Shown: one piece after another, positions 8,814 through 17,308 of the stretch | Layout of the letters: every line of letters starts with the position of its first letter | Numbering within the stretch: position 1 is the stretch's first letter | NCBI GenBank assembly: GCA_019638525.1 | Contig: JAHBTO010000009.1 | Span: 28,714 to 92,713 of the forward strand | DNA: 64,000 nt | Reading direction: 5' to 3' | From: Ferruginibacter sp. | Lineage (GTDB): Bacteria > Bacteroidota > Bacteroidia > Chitinophagales > Chitinophagaceae | The notes under the pieces: model-generated | Database searches by the model: none | Told to the model about the DNA's origin: nothing | What the model saw: the letters and a program-made list of their open reading frames with translations, nothing else | Translations under genes and position numbers: made by a program

Positions 8814-9977
8814 TTAATTGCCACCAGGGAAATCAAATACCAAACCAAAACGATAAGTATTTGAAAGAGGATTACGGTTGATACCGTTTCCTGTTGGGAA
8901 CAAGTAAGAGAAATTTAAAGTAGCTACACTGTATCTAACACTTGCACCTACAGTAAAATATTTCCTATTTCCTTTGTTTGCATTCTCATAAAAATAACCT
9001 GCTCTAAAACCAAATTGGTTGTTGTACCAGTATTCGGCACCAATTGCTGCAGTTATTTCCTGAATTTCTTCGTTTAAACCATCGCCTTCACCAAAAGAAT
9101 GAAGCCAGCTGCTGGCAACGCTGCGGTCACGATATTTTACTAATGCGGCAGAATCTCCTGCAGGATCAGCACCATTACTTAATTTTGGAGGTGTAGGAAC
9201 AAGTAATTTATTAAGGTCTAATGCAAATGAAAGTTTGTTTGCTTCGTCAAATACTTTTGTATAAGCCACACCCACACCTAAATTAGCAGGTATATAATCT
9301 TTTTGTGTAGCATCTTTTGAATAAGACATTTTAGAACCCAGGTTGCTTAAAGTTACACCCCAGTTAAAACCTTGTCCACTTTCATTAGTACCCTGGTGAT
9401 ACAGGTGCAAATCGCCTGCTACTGAAGAACCAGCTTTATAATTTTGACCGCCATTATTAAAATTACCGGTTAAATTAGAGTTGATATACTTAATTGCAAT
9501 ACCCAAGCTTAATTTGCTTGATAGTTTTCTTGAATATCCTAAATCTATAGCAAATTCTTTTGGATTATATTGTTGTAAATCGTTACCAGCCTGATCAGTA
9601 AACTGGATATTACCTAATTTAAAATACCTTAATGAAGCAGATATTGCCTGTTGATCATCCAGCTTAACAAAACCGGCTAATGATGCAATAAATACATCGT
9701 TTACTGATAAATCCCTTAACCAAGGGGAATAGTTTATACCGATTGCGGCTTTACTGGTACTAAATGGAGTACGAGCTATGTTTGCATAATTTGCATTAGC
9801 GTCAGGGGCTACTGCAATTCCAACATCACCCATACCACCACTACGGGCATCCGGAGATATACGTAAAAACGGTACTGCTGATGTTACTACATTTAAATCG
9901 TTCTGGGCGTAAGATACAGTTATTGCTCCTCCCAGTAACATAACTAAAGCGGTTAGTTTCAAAGTTACTTTTTTCAT
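8814..9977 (-). CDS. porV: Type IX secretion system outer-membrane protein PorV
   Basis: 387-residue outer-membrane beta-barrel of the PorV/LptO (FadL-like) family. In T9SS it shuttles cargo from the translocon to the attachment complex. Signal peptide ends at SYAQ; the conserved N-terminal hatch block has LRISPDARSGGMGDVGIAV and YANIARTPF; the remainder alternates strands and ends in an aromatic residue-containing strand YRFGLVFDF. It is divergent from gldJ across a 619-bp region. In gliding Bacteroidota porV, porU and gldJ are often close; porU is not seen in this window. Confidence 0.9.
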   Translation of the reverse strand: MKKVTLKLTALVMLLGGAITVSYAQNDLNVVTSAVPFLRISPDARSGGMGDVGIAVAPDANANYANIARTPFSTSKAAIGINYSPWLRDLSVNDVFIASLAGFVKLDDQQAISASLRYFKLGNIQFTDQAGNDLQQYNPKEFAIDLGYSRKLSSKLSLGIAIKYINSNLTGNFNNGGQNYKAGSSVAGDLHLYHQGTNESGQGFNWGVTLSNLGSKMSYSKDATQKDYIPANLGVGVAYTKVFDEANKLSFALDLNKLLVPTPPKLSNGADPAGDSAALVKYRDRSVASSWLHSFGEGDGLNEEIQEITAAIGAEYWYNNQFGFRAGYFYENANKGNRKYFTVGASVRYSVATLNFSYLFPTGNGINRNPLSNTYRFGLVFDFPGGN

Positions 9978-10596
9978 GCGTTTTGTTTTGTCTTGGTTAG
10001 GTAGACTTACCTCTATAAGCGTTAATTTATATGTTTGTATGATGTTGTAAAAATAATTGTTTTATTCAAATGAACAACTAAATTATAAAATCTTGTTAAA
10101 AAAAACTAAAAAATATTGTCAAAACCAAAGATATGGGTTTTTAAACTTAAACCCATAAAACTATAAAAAACCGAAAAAATATAGGATTTACCGGTTTAAA
10201 TTAATTGGGTTTTTATTTTCTTTCAGCATTAACGTATTGTAATGCTGATTATTGTAGTCAAAATTAACCGAAATTGTTTTTAACAAAAAACTTTATTTTA
10301 AATACAAATAACAAGATATAAAGAACTTCTTTTGGGGTTTAAAAAGGCAACCATGTTTTGGCCCCGGTAAAATATGATTGCAACATAACCTACCTGAATG
10401 TATAAACCAAAAAAAGTAAACACAATTTTTAAAATTGTTTTTACAGCAATGATTTCATATACCTGCTACTTAAACATTTAACTTTAAAAAAAGCTGAAAA
10501 ATATTACTGTGTCGTGTAAAGTATTTATATTCGCAGCCTATATAACCCCATATACAATAATTAAGAAAACCTTTCGTTAAACAATTTGATAAACGA
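9978..10596. promoter_or_regulatory. Divergent porV/gldJ intergenic region
   Basis: 619 bp of AT-rich DNA with no convincing gene. It must hold both promoters. Seen: an 8-bp perfect inverted repeat ATGGGTTT/AAACCCAT at 10132-10155, and a TATATTCG box near 10526-10533 that resembles the Bacteroidota -7 element TAnnTTTG, about 65 nt before gldJ. No regulator site can be named. Confidence 0.4.
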
Positions 10597-12168
10597 ATGA
10601 ATATGACAAACCTATTTTCAGGAAAAAATGTGATGATTCTTTTTATAGCTGCGCTTTCTTTAAGCGCCTGTAAAAATGGAGGAATTTTTAGCAAAAAGAA
10701 ATCCAAATCCTCGGCCACCGGGTGGAATTACGATGACAAAAACATGGGCAACTTTCATGTAGCAAAAGTAAAATATCCTAAAGCTGGCCCGGGCTTAGTT
10801 TTTGTACAAGGTGGTTCATTTGTGATGGGCGCCAAAGATGAAGATATAATGGGTGATTGGAATAATGTACCTCGCCGCATCACTGTGCCTTCGTTTTTTA
10901 TTGATGAAACTGAAGTAGCTAACGTTCATTACAGGGAATACCTGTACTGGCTGGAAAATACATTCTCAAACGATACTAATGTTATGAGAAGGGCATTACC
11001 CGATACATTGGTTTGGCGGGAGGAATTGGCATATAACGAGCCATATGTAGAATATTATTTCCGTTTCCCTTCTTACAATTACTACCCGGTTGTAGGTGTT
11101 ACCTGGCGCCAAGCACATGATTTTTGTATTTGGCGTACAGATAGGGTTAATGAATTAAACCTGATGCAAAAAGGCTACCTGAAAAAAGATGCCGTTAAAA
11201 GAGAAATGAAAGGTGCCGGCGCAGAAGGTTCATTCAATACAGAAACTTACCTGATGGCTCCTGATATGATACAGGGAAGGAACAAACCTAAAAAATCTGA
11301 TTTAAAAGATGTAAATGGCAAACCCCGTGCAAACGTTAGAATGGAAGACGGAATATTAAATATGGGTTATAGGCTGCCAACAGAAGCTGAATGGGAATAT
11401 GCAGCTTATGGCATGCTGGCTCAAAACCCCGGCCCACGTAAAAGTGAAAAGAAAACTGGTGAAGAATTATTCTCTAATCAGCAAATATATTCATGGAGTA
11501 AAAACCCCAATGGCTTGCGTGACAACCGCCGTGGCAGCTGGCAGGGAAAATTCCTGGCCAATTTTAAACGTGGTAGCGGTGATAATATGGGTATTGCCGG
11601 TGGCTTAAACGACCGTGCAGCCATTCCCGGTAATGTAAAATCATTTTATCCCAATGCTTTTGGTTTATATAATATGAGTGGTAATGTAAGTGAGTGGGTA
11701 GGTGATGTGTATAGGCCAATGACACCAACCGATGGCGAAGACTTTAATTACTACCGTGGAAACAAATTTCAAAAGTATTATAAAAATGCCAGTGGCGAAT
11801 ATGAAAGAGACAGTATGGGCCACCTGAAAAAAGTTGATATTTCTGATGAAGAAGTTAGCAATCGTGCCAACTATCAAAAGAATAATGTAATCAATTATTT
11901 GGATGGCGATTCATCAAGCGGCGTTACTTACGGATATGGTATAACTTCATTAATCAATGATGAATCAAGAGTTATTAAAGGTGGTAGCTGGAACGACAGG
12001 CCTTACTGGTTATCGCCCGGCACCCGCAGGTTTATGCAGGAAGACCAGGCTTCTAGTACTGTTGGCTTCCGTTGTGCACAAACTTATTTGGGCCCGCCAG
12101 AAGGACCAGGTTTTAAAGAAGGTAATATTTTTGGAAAGCGTAAACAAAACTCACGTAAGAAAAAATAA
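10597..12168 (+). CDS. gldJ: Gliding motility/T9SS lipoprotein GldJ
   Basis: 523-residue lipoprotein with a formylglycine-generating-enzyme-like (FGE-sulfatase) fold. It is needed for gliding and stabilises other Gld/T9SS components. Lipobox LSLSAC at about 20-25. GldJ-specific blocks: ATGWNYDDKN, PGLVFVQGGSFVMG, VPRRITVPSFFIDETEVAN, ALPDTLVWREELAYNEPYVE and YRLPTEAEWEYAAYG. The C-terminal FGE core includes NMSGNVSEWVGDVY, VIKGGSWNDRPYWL and GFRCAQ. These match GldJ and not its paralogue GldK. A terminator follows 20 nt after the stop, and murF comes next, an arrangement I recall from other Bacteroidota. Confidence 0.9.
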   Translation: MNMTNLFSGKNVMILFIAALSLSACKNGGIFSKKKSKSSATGWNYDDKNMGNFHVAKVKYPKAGPGLVFVQGGSFVMGAKDEDIMGDWNNVPRRITVPSFFIDETEVANVHYREYLYWLENTFSNDTNVMRRALPDTLVWREELAYNEPYVEYYFRFPSYNYYPVVGVTWRQAHDFCIWRTDRVNELNLMQKGYLKKDAVKREMKGAGAEGSFNTETYLMAPDMIQGRNKPKKSDLKDVNGKPRANVRMEDGILNMGYRLPTEAEWEYAAYGMLAQNPGPRKSEKKTGEELFSNQQIYSWSKNPNGLRDNRRGSWQGKFLANFKRGSGDNMGIAGGLNDRAAIPGNVKSFYPNAFGLYNMSGNVSEWVGDVYRPMTPTDGEDFNYYRGNKFQKYYKNASGEYERDSMGHLKKVDISDEEVSNRANYQKNNVINYLDGDSSSGVTYGYGITSLINDESRVIKGGSWNDRPYWLSPGTRRFMQEDQASSTVGFRCAQTYLGPPEGPGFKEGNIFGKRKQNSRKKK

Positions 12169-12187
12169 TAACCGGCAAAATAGTTAT

Positions 12188-12218
12188 AAAAAACCTCCTG
12201 ATAATTGGGAGGTTTTTT
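12188..12218 (+). terminator. gldJ terminator
   Basis: AAAAAACCTCC, a 9-nt loop, then GGAGGTTTTTT: an 11-bp stem counting the A/T pairs, with a T-run, 20 nt after the gldJ stop. It separates gldJ from murF and supports an independent murF promoter. Confidence 0.85.
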
Positions 12219-12219
12219 A

Positions 12220-12251
12220 TTGCAACATATTCTTGTTCTCAATTAATTTTG
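12220..12251 (+). promoter_or_regulatory. murF promoter, abutting the start codon
   Basis: TTG at 12220-12222, 21-nt spacer, TAATTTTG at 12244-12251, a match to the Bacteroidota consensus TTTG or TTG - N19-21 - TAnnTTTG. Only 4 nt (ACAC) separate the -7 box from the murF ATG at 12256, so the predicted transcript has almost no leader. Confidence 0.65.
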
Positions 12252-12255
12252 ACAC

Positions 12256-13554
12256 ATGCAAATTTCAGAATTATATAAATTGTTTCTACAACATTCATCA
12301 ATTGAAACCGATACCAGGAAACTTAAACCCGGCGATTTATTTTTTGCATTAAAAGGGCCAAACTACAATGCTAATCATTTTGCTCATCAGGCAATTAATA
12401 TTGGTGCTGCCTATGCAATTGTGGATGAAGATACTGGCGAGCCAGATGAAAGGATAATAAAAGTAAATGACGTTTTAACTACGTTACAGGCTTTAGCCTT
12501 GCATCACCGGGAAAAATTATCGGTGAATAAAGATGGGAAAACTGTGCCTTTTATTGCTATAACAGGTAGTAATGGAAAAACCACTTCTAAAGAGTTGTTA
12601 TATGCAGTTTTATCAACCACCTATAAAACTTATGCTACCGAAGGTAACCTTAATAACCATATTGGTATTCCATTAACCATACTTAAAATAAAAGATGATG
12701 TTGAAATTGCCATTATTGAGATGGGAGCAAATCATTTAAAGGAAATAGAAGGCTATTGTAAGTATGCTATGCCTACACATGGCATTATCACCAATTGTGG
12801 TAAAGCCCACCTGGAGGGGTTTGGAGGAATAGAAGGCATAAGAAAAGGCAAAGGTGAATTATTTGATTACCTGAAAAAACATGATGGCACCGTTTTTATC
12901 ATGAACGATTATGATTATTTAGTAACGATGAGTGCCGGCATTAAAACAATAATTACTTATGGAACCGTTGAAGCAGATGTTACAGGCCATGTAATTGAAA
13001 GTTCGGGTTTATTAGAAGCAGGTATAAAAGGCAGCCAGTTGTTACAGTCGATAAAATCTAACTTAGTAGGCGAATATAATTTACCTAACATTTTACTAGC
13101 CATTGCCGCAGGCCGGTTTTTTAAAGTGACGGAAGAAAAAATTAAATCTGCCATAGAAAATTATTATCCATCTAACAGCCGATCACAATTAATTTTAAAA
13201 GACAGCAACAAGATTATTTTAGATGCTTACAATGCAAACCCCAGCAGTATGAAAGCAGCCATAGAAAATTTTGCACAAATGGATGGCAATGATAAGATCT
13301 TGTTTTTAGGTGGTATGAAGGAGTTAGGCCCGGATAGTTTAAAGGAACACCAGTTATTGATTAACCTTGTAAAAAAATTCAGTTGGAAACAGGTGATTTT
13401 GGTTGGCAGCGAATTTGATAAAACAACACATCCGTATATCCACTTACAAAATTCTGAAGAAGCAAGGCAATGGTTTACAAATAAGCACATTAAAAATTCA
13501 ACTATACTTATAAAAGGCTCAAGAAGCACTAAGATGGAAAAAGTGCTGGAATGA
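12256..13554 (+). CDS. murF: UDP-N-acetylmuramoyl-tripeptide-D-alanyl-D-alanine ligase
   Basis: Cytoplasmic Mur ligase adding D-Ala-D-Ala to the peptidoglycan precursor. 432 residues. N-terminal UDP-binding block STIETDTRKLKPGDLFFALKG-like (here SIETDTRKLKPGDLFFALKG), central ATPase domain with P-loop ITGSNGKTTSKELL, GNLNNHIGIP and EMGANHLKEIEGYC, and C-terminal domain with LILDAYNANPSSMKAA and FLGGMKELG. The N terminus aligns with known MurF, so the ATG at 12256 is right although it sits 4 nt behind the promoter box. Last core-chromosome protein gene before the island. Confidence 0.95.
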   Translation: MQISELYKLFLQHSSIETDTRKLKPGDLFFALKGPNYNANHFAHQAINIGAAYAIVDEDTGEPDERIIKVNDVLTTLQALALHHREKLSVNKDGKTVPFIAITGSNGKTTSKELLYAVLSTTYKTYATEGNLNNHIGIPLTILKIKDDVEIAIIEMGANHLKEIEGYCKYAMPTHGIITNCGKAHLEGFGGIEGIRKGKGELFDYLKKHDGTVFIMNDYDYLVTMSAGIKTIITYGTVEADVTGHVIESSGLLEAGIKGSQLLQSIKSNLVGEYNLPNILLAIAAGRFFKVTEEKIKSAIENYYPSNSRSQLILKDSNKIILDAYNANPSSMKAAIENFAQMDGNDKILFLGGMKELGPDSLKEHQLLINLVKKFSWKQVILVGSEFDKTTHPYIHLQNSEEARQWFTNKHIKNSTILIKGSRSTKMEKVLE

Positions 13555-13555
13555 A

Positions 13556-13587
13556 TTTGAGATTGCAGATAATACAACGTAAGTTTG
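13556..13587 (+). promoter_or_regulatory. tRNA-Ser promoter
   Basis: TTTG at 13556-13559, 20-nt spacer, TAAGTTTG at 13580-13587: a consensus Bacteroidota housekeeping promoter ending 12 nt before the tRNA. Its -33 element begins 2 nt after the murF stop codon. Confidence 0.75.
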
Positions 13588-13599
13588 CAACCTTTTATT

Positions 13600-13689
13600 G
13601 GAGACTTGTCCGAGTGGTTGAAGGAGCACGCCTGGAAAGTGTGTATAGGGGAAACTCTATCAAGGGTTCGAATCCCTTAGTCTCCGCCA
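13600..13689 (+). tRNA. tRNA-Ser (anticodon GGA), likely attachment site of the island
   Basis: 90 nt including an encoded CCA. The acceptor stem GGAGACT pairs with AGTCTCC, followed by discriminator G and CCA. The anticodon loop CTGGAAA gives GGA. A long variable arm (GTGTATAGGGGAAACTCTAT) and the T-loop GGTTCGAATCC mark a type II (serine) tRNA. A tyrosine recombinase gene follows 260 nt downstream, so the 3' half of this gene is the probable attB/attL core. I did not find a second copy of its 3' end in the window, so the other island end must lie beyond it. Confidence 0.95.
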
Positions 13690-13709
13690 ATAATACCCCA
13701 ATCTGTTTC

Positions 13710-13743
13710 AAAGCCGCTTAAAACACACTGTCAGAGCGGCTTT
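13710..13743 (+). terminator. tRNA-Ser terminator
   Basis: AAAGCCGCT, a 16-nt loop, AGCGGCTTT: perfect 9-bp stem followed by a T-rich stretch, 20 nt beyond the tRNA CCA. Confidence 0.75.
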
Positions 13744-13788
13744 CTTATTTTCTCTCCGAAAAGATTTATCAAAAAAAACCAGTTTGCA

Positions 13789-13929
13789 GGTTAGCAATTC
13801 GGTTAGCAGCTAAATTTTGTAAGTTTGCTAACCGAATGCCTGAAACCCTTGTCAGGCTTTAGTTTCATTTTTTCTATCACTACGAATGAAGTAAAAAAGA
13901 GCTCTGGTGCCTTTATAATTCGGTTAGCA
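13789..13929. repeat. Cluster of 12-bp integrase arm-type sites (ATTCGGTTAGCA)
   Basis: Three perfect copies of ATTCGGTTAGCA: direct at 13797-13808, inverted at 13826-13837 and direct at 13918-13929, plus an 8-bp part copy (GGTTAGCA) at 13789-13796. The first direct and the inverted copy could form a hairpin with a 17-nt loop. Position between tRNA-Ser and the integrase start fits arm-type binding sites of a tyrosine recombinase and possibly autoregulation of its promoter. Function is inferred. Confidence 0.6.
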
Positions 13930-13948
13930 TTTTTTAAAAGTCACCATC

Positions 13949-15202
13949 ATGAGAGCACAACAAACATTTTCAATCCTTTTCTGGATAAACAAAGCCCGTA
14001 CTAAAAACGGTAAAGCGCCACTATGTGTCAGGATAACCGTTGATGGAAAACGGGCCGAGTTGTCTGCACAAAGAGAAGTACCGGTATTTCTGTGGGATGC
14101 CAAGGCCCAGATATTGTCTGGCAAAACCGAGGAAGCGAAGGAAATTAACAATCATATTGCTATTGTAAAAAGTAAACTGTTGAAATGTAGCAGCATACTT
14201 GAAGCCCGTAGCGAGGCAGTTACTGCTGAGAAGATTAAAAATGAATATACCGGTGTTACGGAAAAACCCCGGACGTTATTGCCGGTTTTCCGCCAGCACA
14301 ATGATGATATCTTTACCCTTGTTGGTAATGGTTATGCAAAGGGAACCTGGGTAAAATTCAATACCGTCCTTAAACATACTGAAGCATTCCTGCTTTGGAA
14401 ATACAGAACTGCAGATATTAACCTCAAAGCATTGAATATTGAATTTTTTGCAGACTTTGAATTTTTCCTCAGGTCACAAAAGAAGATCGACATAAATACT
14501 ACCACCAAGTACCTCAAAAGTTTAAAAAAGATTGTAACTGAATGTGTCATCAAAAATTGGCTGGACAGGCACCCATTCCTGGGTTACAAATTCAAAATAA
14601 AAAATGTTGAAAGGGAGTTTTTGTCCGAACAGGAATTAAATGCTATACAGGAGAAGCATTTTGCAACAGACCGCCTTAACCTTGTTAGGGATATTTTCAT
14701 TTTCAGTTGTTATACCGGGCTCGCCTATATTGATGTTTCAAACCTTACGCCCAATCATGTCTCCTTTGGTATAGATGGAGAAAAATGGATATTTACCCAA
14801 CGGCAGAAAACCAAAACTGCATCTCATATCCCCATACTGCCACCGGCAATGGCTATACTAAAAAAATATGCCAGCCATCCCCAAGTAATTAATAAAGAAA
14901 AGCTTTTACCGGTACTATCCAATCAGAAGATGAATGCATACCTGAAAGAAATTGCTGATTGCTGTGGTATCACCAAAGAACTTACTTTTCATATTGCCCG
15001 TCACACTTTTGCAACAACGGTTACCTTATCAAATGATGTTCCCATAGAAACCGTCAGTAAGATGCTTGGCCATACAAATCTTCGGACAACTCAGCATTAT
15101 GCAAAAATCATAGATCAAAAAGTGAGTAATGATATGCAGGCCCTCAGGTCTAAATATTCGCATAGTTCGGCTATCAATGACAAAATTAAAATGGCTAACT
15201 AG
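13949..15202 (+). CDS. Tyrosine site-specific recombinase (Bacteroidota IntDOT-like integrase)
   Basis: 417 residues. N-terminal arm-DNA-binding domain (about 5-90, FSILFWINKARTKNGKAPLCVRI type), core-binding SAM-like domain (about 115-215) and catalytic domain (225-405). Catalytic residues: Lys287, His348-x-x-Arg351, His375 and the nucleophile Tyr384 (TQHYAKI). The first catalytic Arg position in CYTGLAYIDVSNL is Ala259, a substitution of the kind known in IntDOT of CTnDOT. Expected to integrate and excise the island at tRNA-Ser. The start at 13949 (MRAQQTFSILF) matches the usual N terminus of this family. Confidence 0.92.
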   Translation: MRAQQTFSILFWINKARTKNGKAPLCVRITVDGKRAELSAQREVPVFLWDAKAQILSGKTEEAKEINNHIAIVKSKLLKCSSILEARSEAVTAEKIKNEYTGVTEKPRTLLPVFRQHNDDIFTLVGNGYAKGTWVKFNTVLKHTEAFLLWKYRTADINLKALNIEFFADFEFFLRSQKKIDINTTTKYLKSLKKIVTECVIKNWLDRHPFLGYKFKIKNVEREFLSEQELNAIQEKHFATDRLNLVRDIFIFSCYTGLAYIDVSNLTPNHVSFGIDGEKWIFTQRQKTKTASHIPILPPAMAILKKYASHPQVINKEKLLPVLSNQKMNAYLKEIADCCGITKELTFHIARHTFATTVTLSNDVPIETVSKMLGHTNLRTTQHYAKIIDQKVSNDMQALRSKYSHSSAINDKIKMAN

Positions 15203-15289
15203 GTTGTAAAAAATGGTAGATCAGAAGCTCCCCTGGGATTTTTTTTGCGCTCTCACTTTCTTATTTTAGCTAAAATGTACCTCTTTTAA

Positions 15290-15424
15290 TTAATGACCAT
15301 AGCGTAGCTTAAAGTAAGTATCCAGGTCCATTGACGGATATTGTGAGATGATCAGGCAAATAACGGCATAAACCAATATTGATATCACCAGTGTTTTAAG
15401 ATTATTTTCTTCTTTATATTCCAT
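15290..15424 (-). CDS. Small predicted single-pass membrane protein (44 aa)
   Basis: Encodes MEYKEENNLK, a hydrophobic helix (TLVISILVYAVICLII) and SQYPSMDLDTYFKLRYGH. One transmembrane segment flanked by a charged N terminus is a plausible small protein, but there is no homology I recognise, and short chance ORFs occur in AT-rich DNA. Lies between the integrase and panD on the opposite strand; it is the only coding candidate in the 323-bp gap. Confidence 0.4.
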   Translation of the reverse strand: MEYKEENNLKTLVISILVYAVICLIISQYPSMDLDTYFKLRYGH

Positions 15425-15513
15425 GTACTAAAGTTAAAACGTAACAATAATCATCGCAACCGTATTACTACGGTGTTTCAATTGAACCTGAACAGAATTC
15501 ACCCCAAGTCTCC

Positions 15514-15521
15514 TAATTTTG
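15514..15521 (+). promoter_or_regulatory. panD -7 box abutting the start codon
   Basis: TAATTTTG, a perfect TAnnTTTG element, with 4 nt (CAAA) before the panD ATG at 15526. No good -33 TTTG at the right spacing was found, so the promoter is less certain than the murF one. Confidence 0.5.
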
Positions 15522-15525
15522 CAAA

Positions 15526-15870
15526 ATGCAGATACAGATATTAAAATCAAAGATCCACCGTGCCGTCATCACCGAAGCTAATCTCAATTATGTAGGAAGT
15601 CTTACACTCGATGAAGACCTCATGGACGCAGCCAACCTCATCGAAAACGAAAAGATCCAGGTAGTGAACGTAAATAATGGCGAACGTCTGGAAACTTATA
15701 TTATCAAGGGAGCAAGAGGTTCAGGCATTGTTTGCCTCAACGGCCCGGCTGCAAGAAAAGGTGCCGAAGGCGATATCGTGATCGTTATTTCTTATGCCTT
15801 AATGGATTTTGAAGAAGCAAAGACTTTTAAGCCAACCATCGTTTTTCCAAAGGATGGTAATAAGTTATAG
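15526..15870 (+). CDS. panD: Aspartate 1-decarboxylase proenzyme
   Basis: Pyruvoyl enzyme making beta-alanine from L-aspartate for pantothenate/CoA synthesis. 114 residues. The self-processing site Gly24-Ser25 ([15 protein letters not shown]) is at exactly the family position; Lys9 (KSKIHRA), the active-site Tyr in LETYIIKG, and [16 protein letters not shown] are present. A core metabolic gene directly behind an integrase is unusual: either cargo of the island, or chromosomal DNA flanking a smaller integrated remnant. Confidence 0.93.
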   Translation: MQIQILKSKIHRAVITEANLNYVGSLTLDEDLMDAANLIENEKIQVVNVNNGERLETYIIKGARGSGIVCLNGPAARKGAEGDIVIVISYALMDFEEAKTFKPTIVFPKDGNKL

Positions 15871-15901
15871 AGTGGCCAACTCTTCTGTGTATTTAAAGAT
15901 A

Positions 15902-16072
15902 TTATGCTTTATATCGTATAAATATTTCCTGCTGTAGTGCTGCTATATTTCTTCTGCAGGTTGCCAGTTCCATTAACTTGGTTGGGTCTTTTAAAATGCG
16001 GTTTTTGGTAACCAGGTTTTCAGTGACCAGCGCTAAAAGCTCACCCGGTCCTAGTTTTTTTAAATCTTTCAT
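15902..16072 (-). CDS. Small hypothetical protein (56 aa)
   Basis: Encodes MKDLKKLGPGELLALVTEN followed by a helical, Lys/Arg-rich C-terminal half (CRRNIAALQQEIFIRYKA). Composition is protein-like, with heptad-like leucines, but no family is recognised. It occupies most of the 325-bp gap between panD and the nuclease gene, on the opposite strand. Confidence 0.45.
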   Translation of the reverse strand: MKDLKKLGPGELLALVTENLVTKNRILKDPTKLMELATCRRNIAALQQEIFIRYKA

Positions 16073-16195
16073 ATAGTTAGTAAGGCAAATCTCATGCTAA
16101 GTATCGGTATTTATGAATTTAATGAAGAACTGTTTAACCACTAAGGCATTAGATAGGTTAAAAAAAAACAGCGTAATGCTTAAATTGCTTGCGTT

Positions 16196-16807
16196 ATGTA
16201 CAACTACCAGCAACTCATCAAAGAGTTTAACATTAAATCAATCCCTGAACTTCATAGATTTTTCTTTGAAGAGATAGCCTATGACTGGATGAATGAGTAT
16301 AAGAAAATGTCGGGTAAACATGGAGTAATTACATTACAGAATTTTTGGGGTTACGCTTTTATTATTGATGATGGTAACCAGTTAAGGGATACAGCCAGGG
16401 AGAATGATAAACGGGAGATATTGGAAGGGCGGACGGTGGCAGCTTTTGGAATCTCCAACACAAATATTAATCAAACCAATCGCAAAACCATGCGGTCATG
16501 GATTGGAAAAACTTCAAAAGTATTTGCCCCATACGGTCCCAATTACGATAAGGGGCATTTCATTGCTCATGGTTTTGGTGGTCCCATTGATGTTAACTTA
16601 TTTCCCCAAAGAAGGGATATAAACAGGGGATGGTATGAAGAAGGAAAACCTTACCGCCAGATGGAAAGATATGTGGCTGCCAATCCTGGCACATTCGTTT
16701 TCTCCCGGCCAATTTACAATGACCTTTCCTTTTGTCCACAGATGATTGAATTCGGGTATTGTACCACAGATTTGAATTTTACTGTCAGGCAGTTTCCAAA
16801 CAGGTGA
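16196..16807 (+). CDS. DNA/RNA non-specific endonuclease-like protein (DRGH-type beta-beta-alpha-metal)
   Basis: 203 residues, no signal peptide. The C-terminal half contains YDKGHFIAHGFGGP with the DxGH catalytic His, followed by DVNLFPQRRDINRGW, where the Asn would be the metal ligand of the NUC1/Serratia nuclease fold. The N-terminal 90 residues are helical and unrecognised. Stand-alone architecture without a toxin delivery domain; could be a defence or DNA-processing nuclease of the island. No immunity-like neighbour is obvious. Confidence 0.65.
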   Translation: MYNYQQLIKEFNIKSIPELHRFFFEEIAYDWMNEYKKMSGKHGVITLQNFWGYAFIIDDGNQLRDTARENDKREILEGRTVAAFGISNTNINQTNRKTMRSWIGKTSKVFAPYGPNYDKGHFIAHGFGGPIDVNLFPQRRDINRGWYEEGKPYRQMERYVAANPGTFVFSRPIYNDLSFCPQMIEFGYCTTDLNFTVRQFPNR

Positions 16808-16876
16808 GTAATTTTGATTTCTGCAATACTCAGCAGCTTCCTTGTATTAAATCCTATGATATAAAATATACTTCTT

Positions 16877-16920
16877 ACATCTAAGAGTAATGATCAAATG
16901 TCGAAATCACAGTAATACTA
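16877..16920 (+). repeat. 5' module only of the two-hairpin repeat (partial copy)
   Basis: Contains CTAAGAGTAATGATCAAATG and TCGAAATCACAGTAATAC, the 5' module of the repeat family, without the hairpins. It directly precedes the complete copy at 16941, as if the 5' module had been duplicated. Confidence 0.7.
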
Positions 16921-16940
16921 AGCTACAAGGTTTAGCCATT

Positions 16941-17076
16941 GCATCTAAGAGTAGAGATTAAATGCAGAGGTCACAGTAGTACCAACGCTGAACATAGCTG
17001 CTTCACACAATCGGGCTGTAATCGATTGTGGGTGTCCTTTTTTCGTTCTTTTTTAGACAGGCAAAAAAGAACAATA
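16941..17076 (+). repeat. Two-hairpin repeat, copy A
   Basis: 5' module (CTAAGAGTAGA ... TCACAGTAGTAC), hairpin 1 CACAATCG/CGATTGTG at 17006-17030 with loop GGCTGTAAT, then hairpin 2 GTTCTTTTTT/AAAAAAGAAC at 17045-17072 with loop AGACAGGC. Lies between the nuclease and the ECF sigma gene. The remaining gap to 17308 shows no gene. Confidence 0.85.
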
Positions 17077-17308
17077 AAAATATTTGCCTGCATTGTATTT
17101 TAGTACGAGGCAAACAAGAAGGACAGTATAAAATTTGTGAAAATCATCACAATTCATTGGGATTTTTCACTCCCAAAAATTTCATATCCCCAATACTATT
17201 TCGTAAATTACTTAAGCAGCATATCCCCGTATATTTTGTCTTAAAATTAGTATCCTCACAAAAATCATTCATGCACTTTGATTAATTTTATATTACTTTG
17301 ATTGCGCA

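Noticed and set aside
10132..10155. Perfect 8-bp inverted repeat between porV and gldJ
   Set aside because: AT-rich and single-copy, with no gene-end or operator context; kept only as a note in the intergenic entry.
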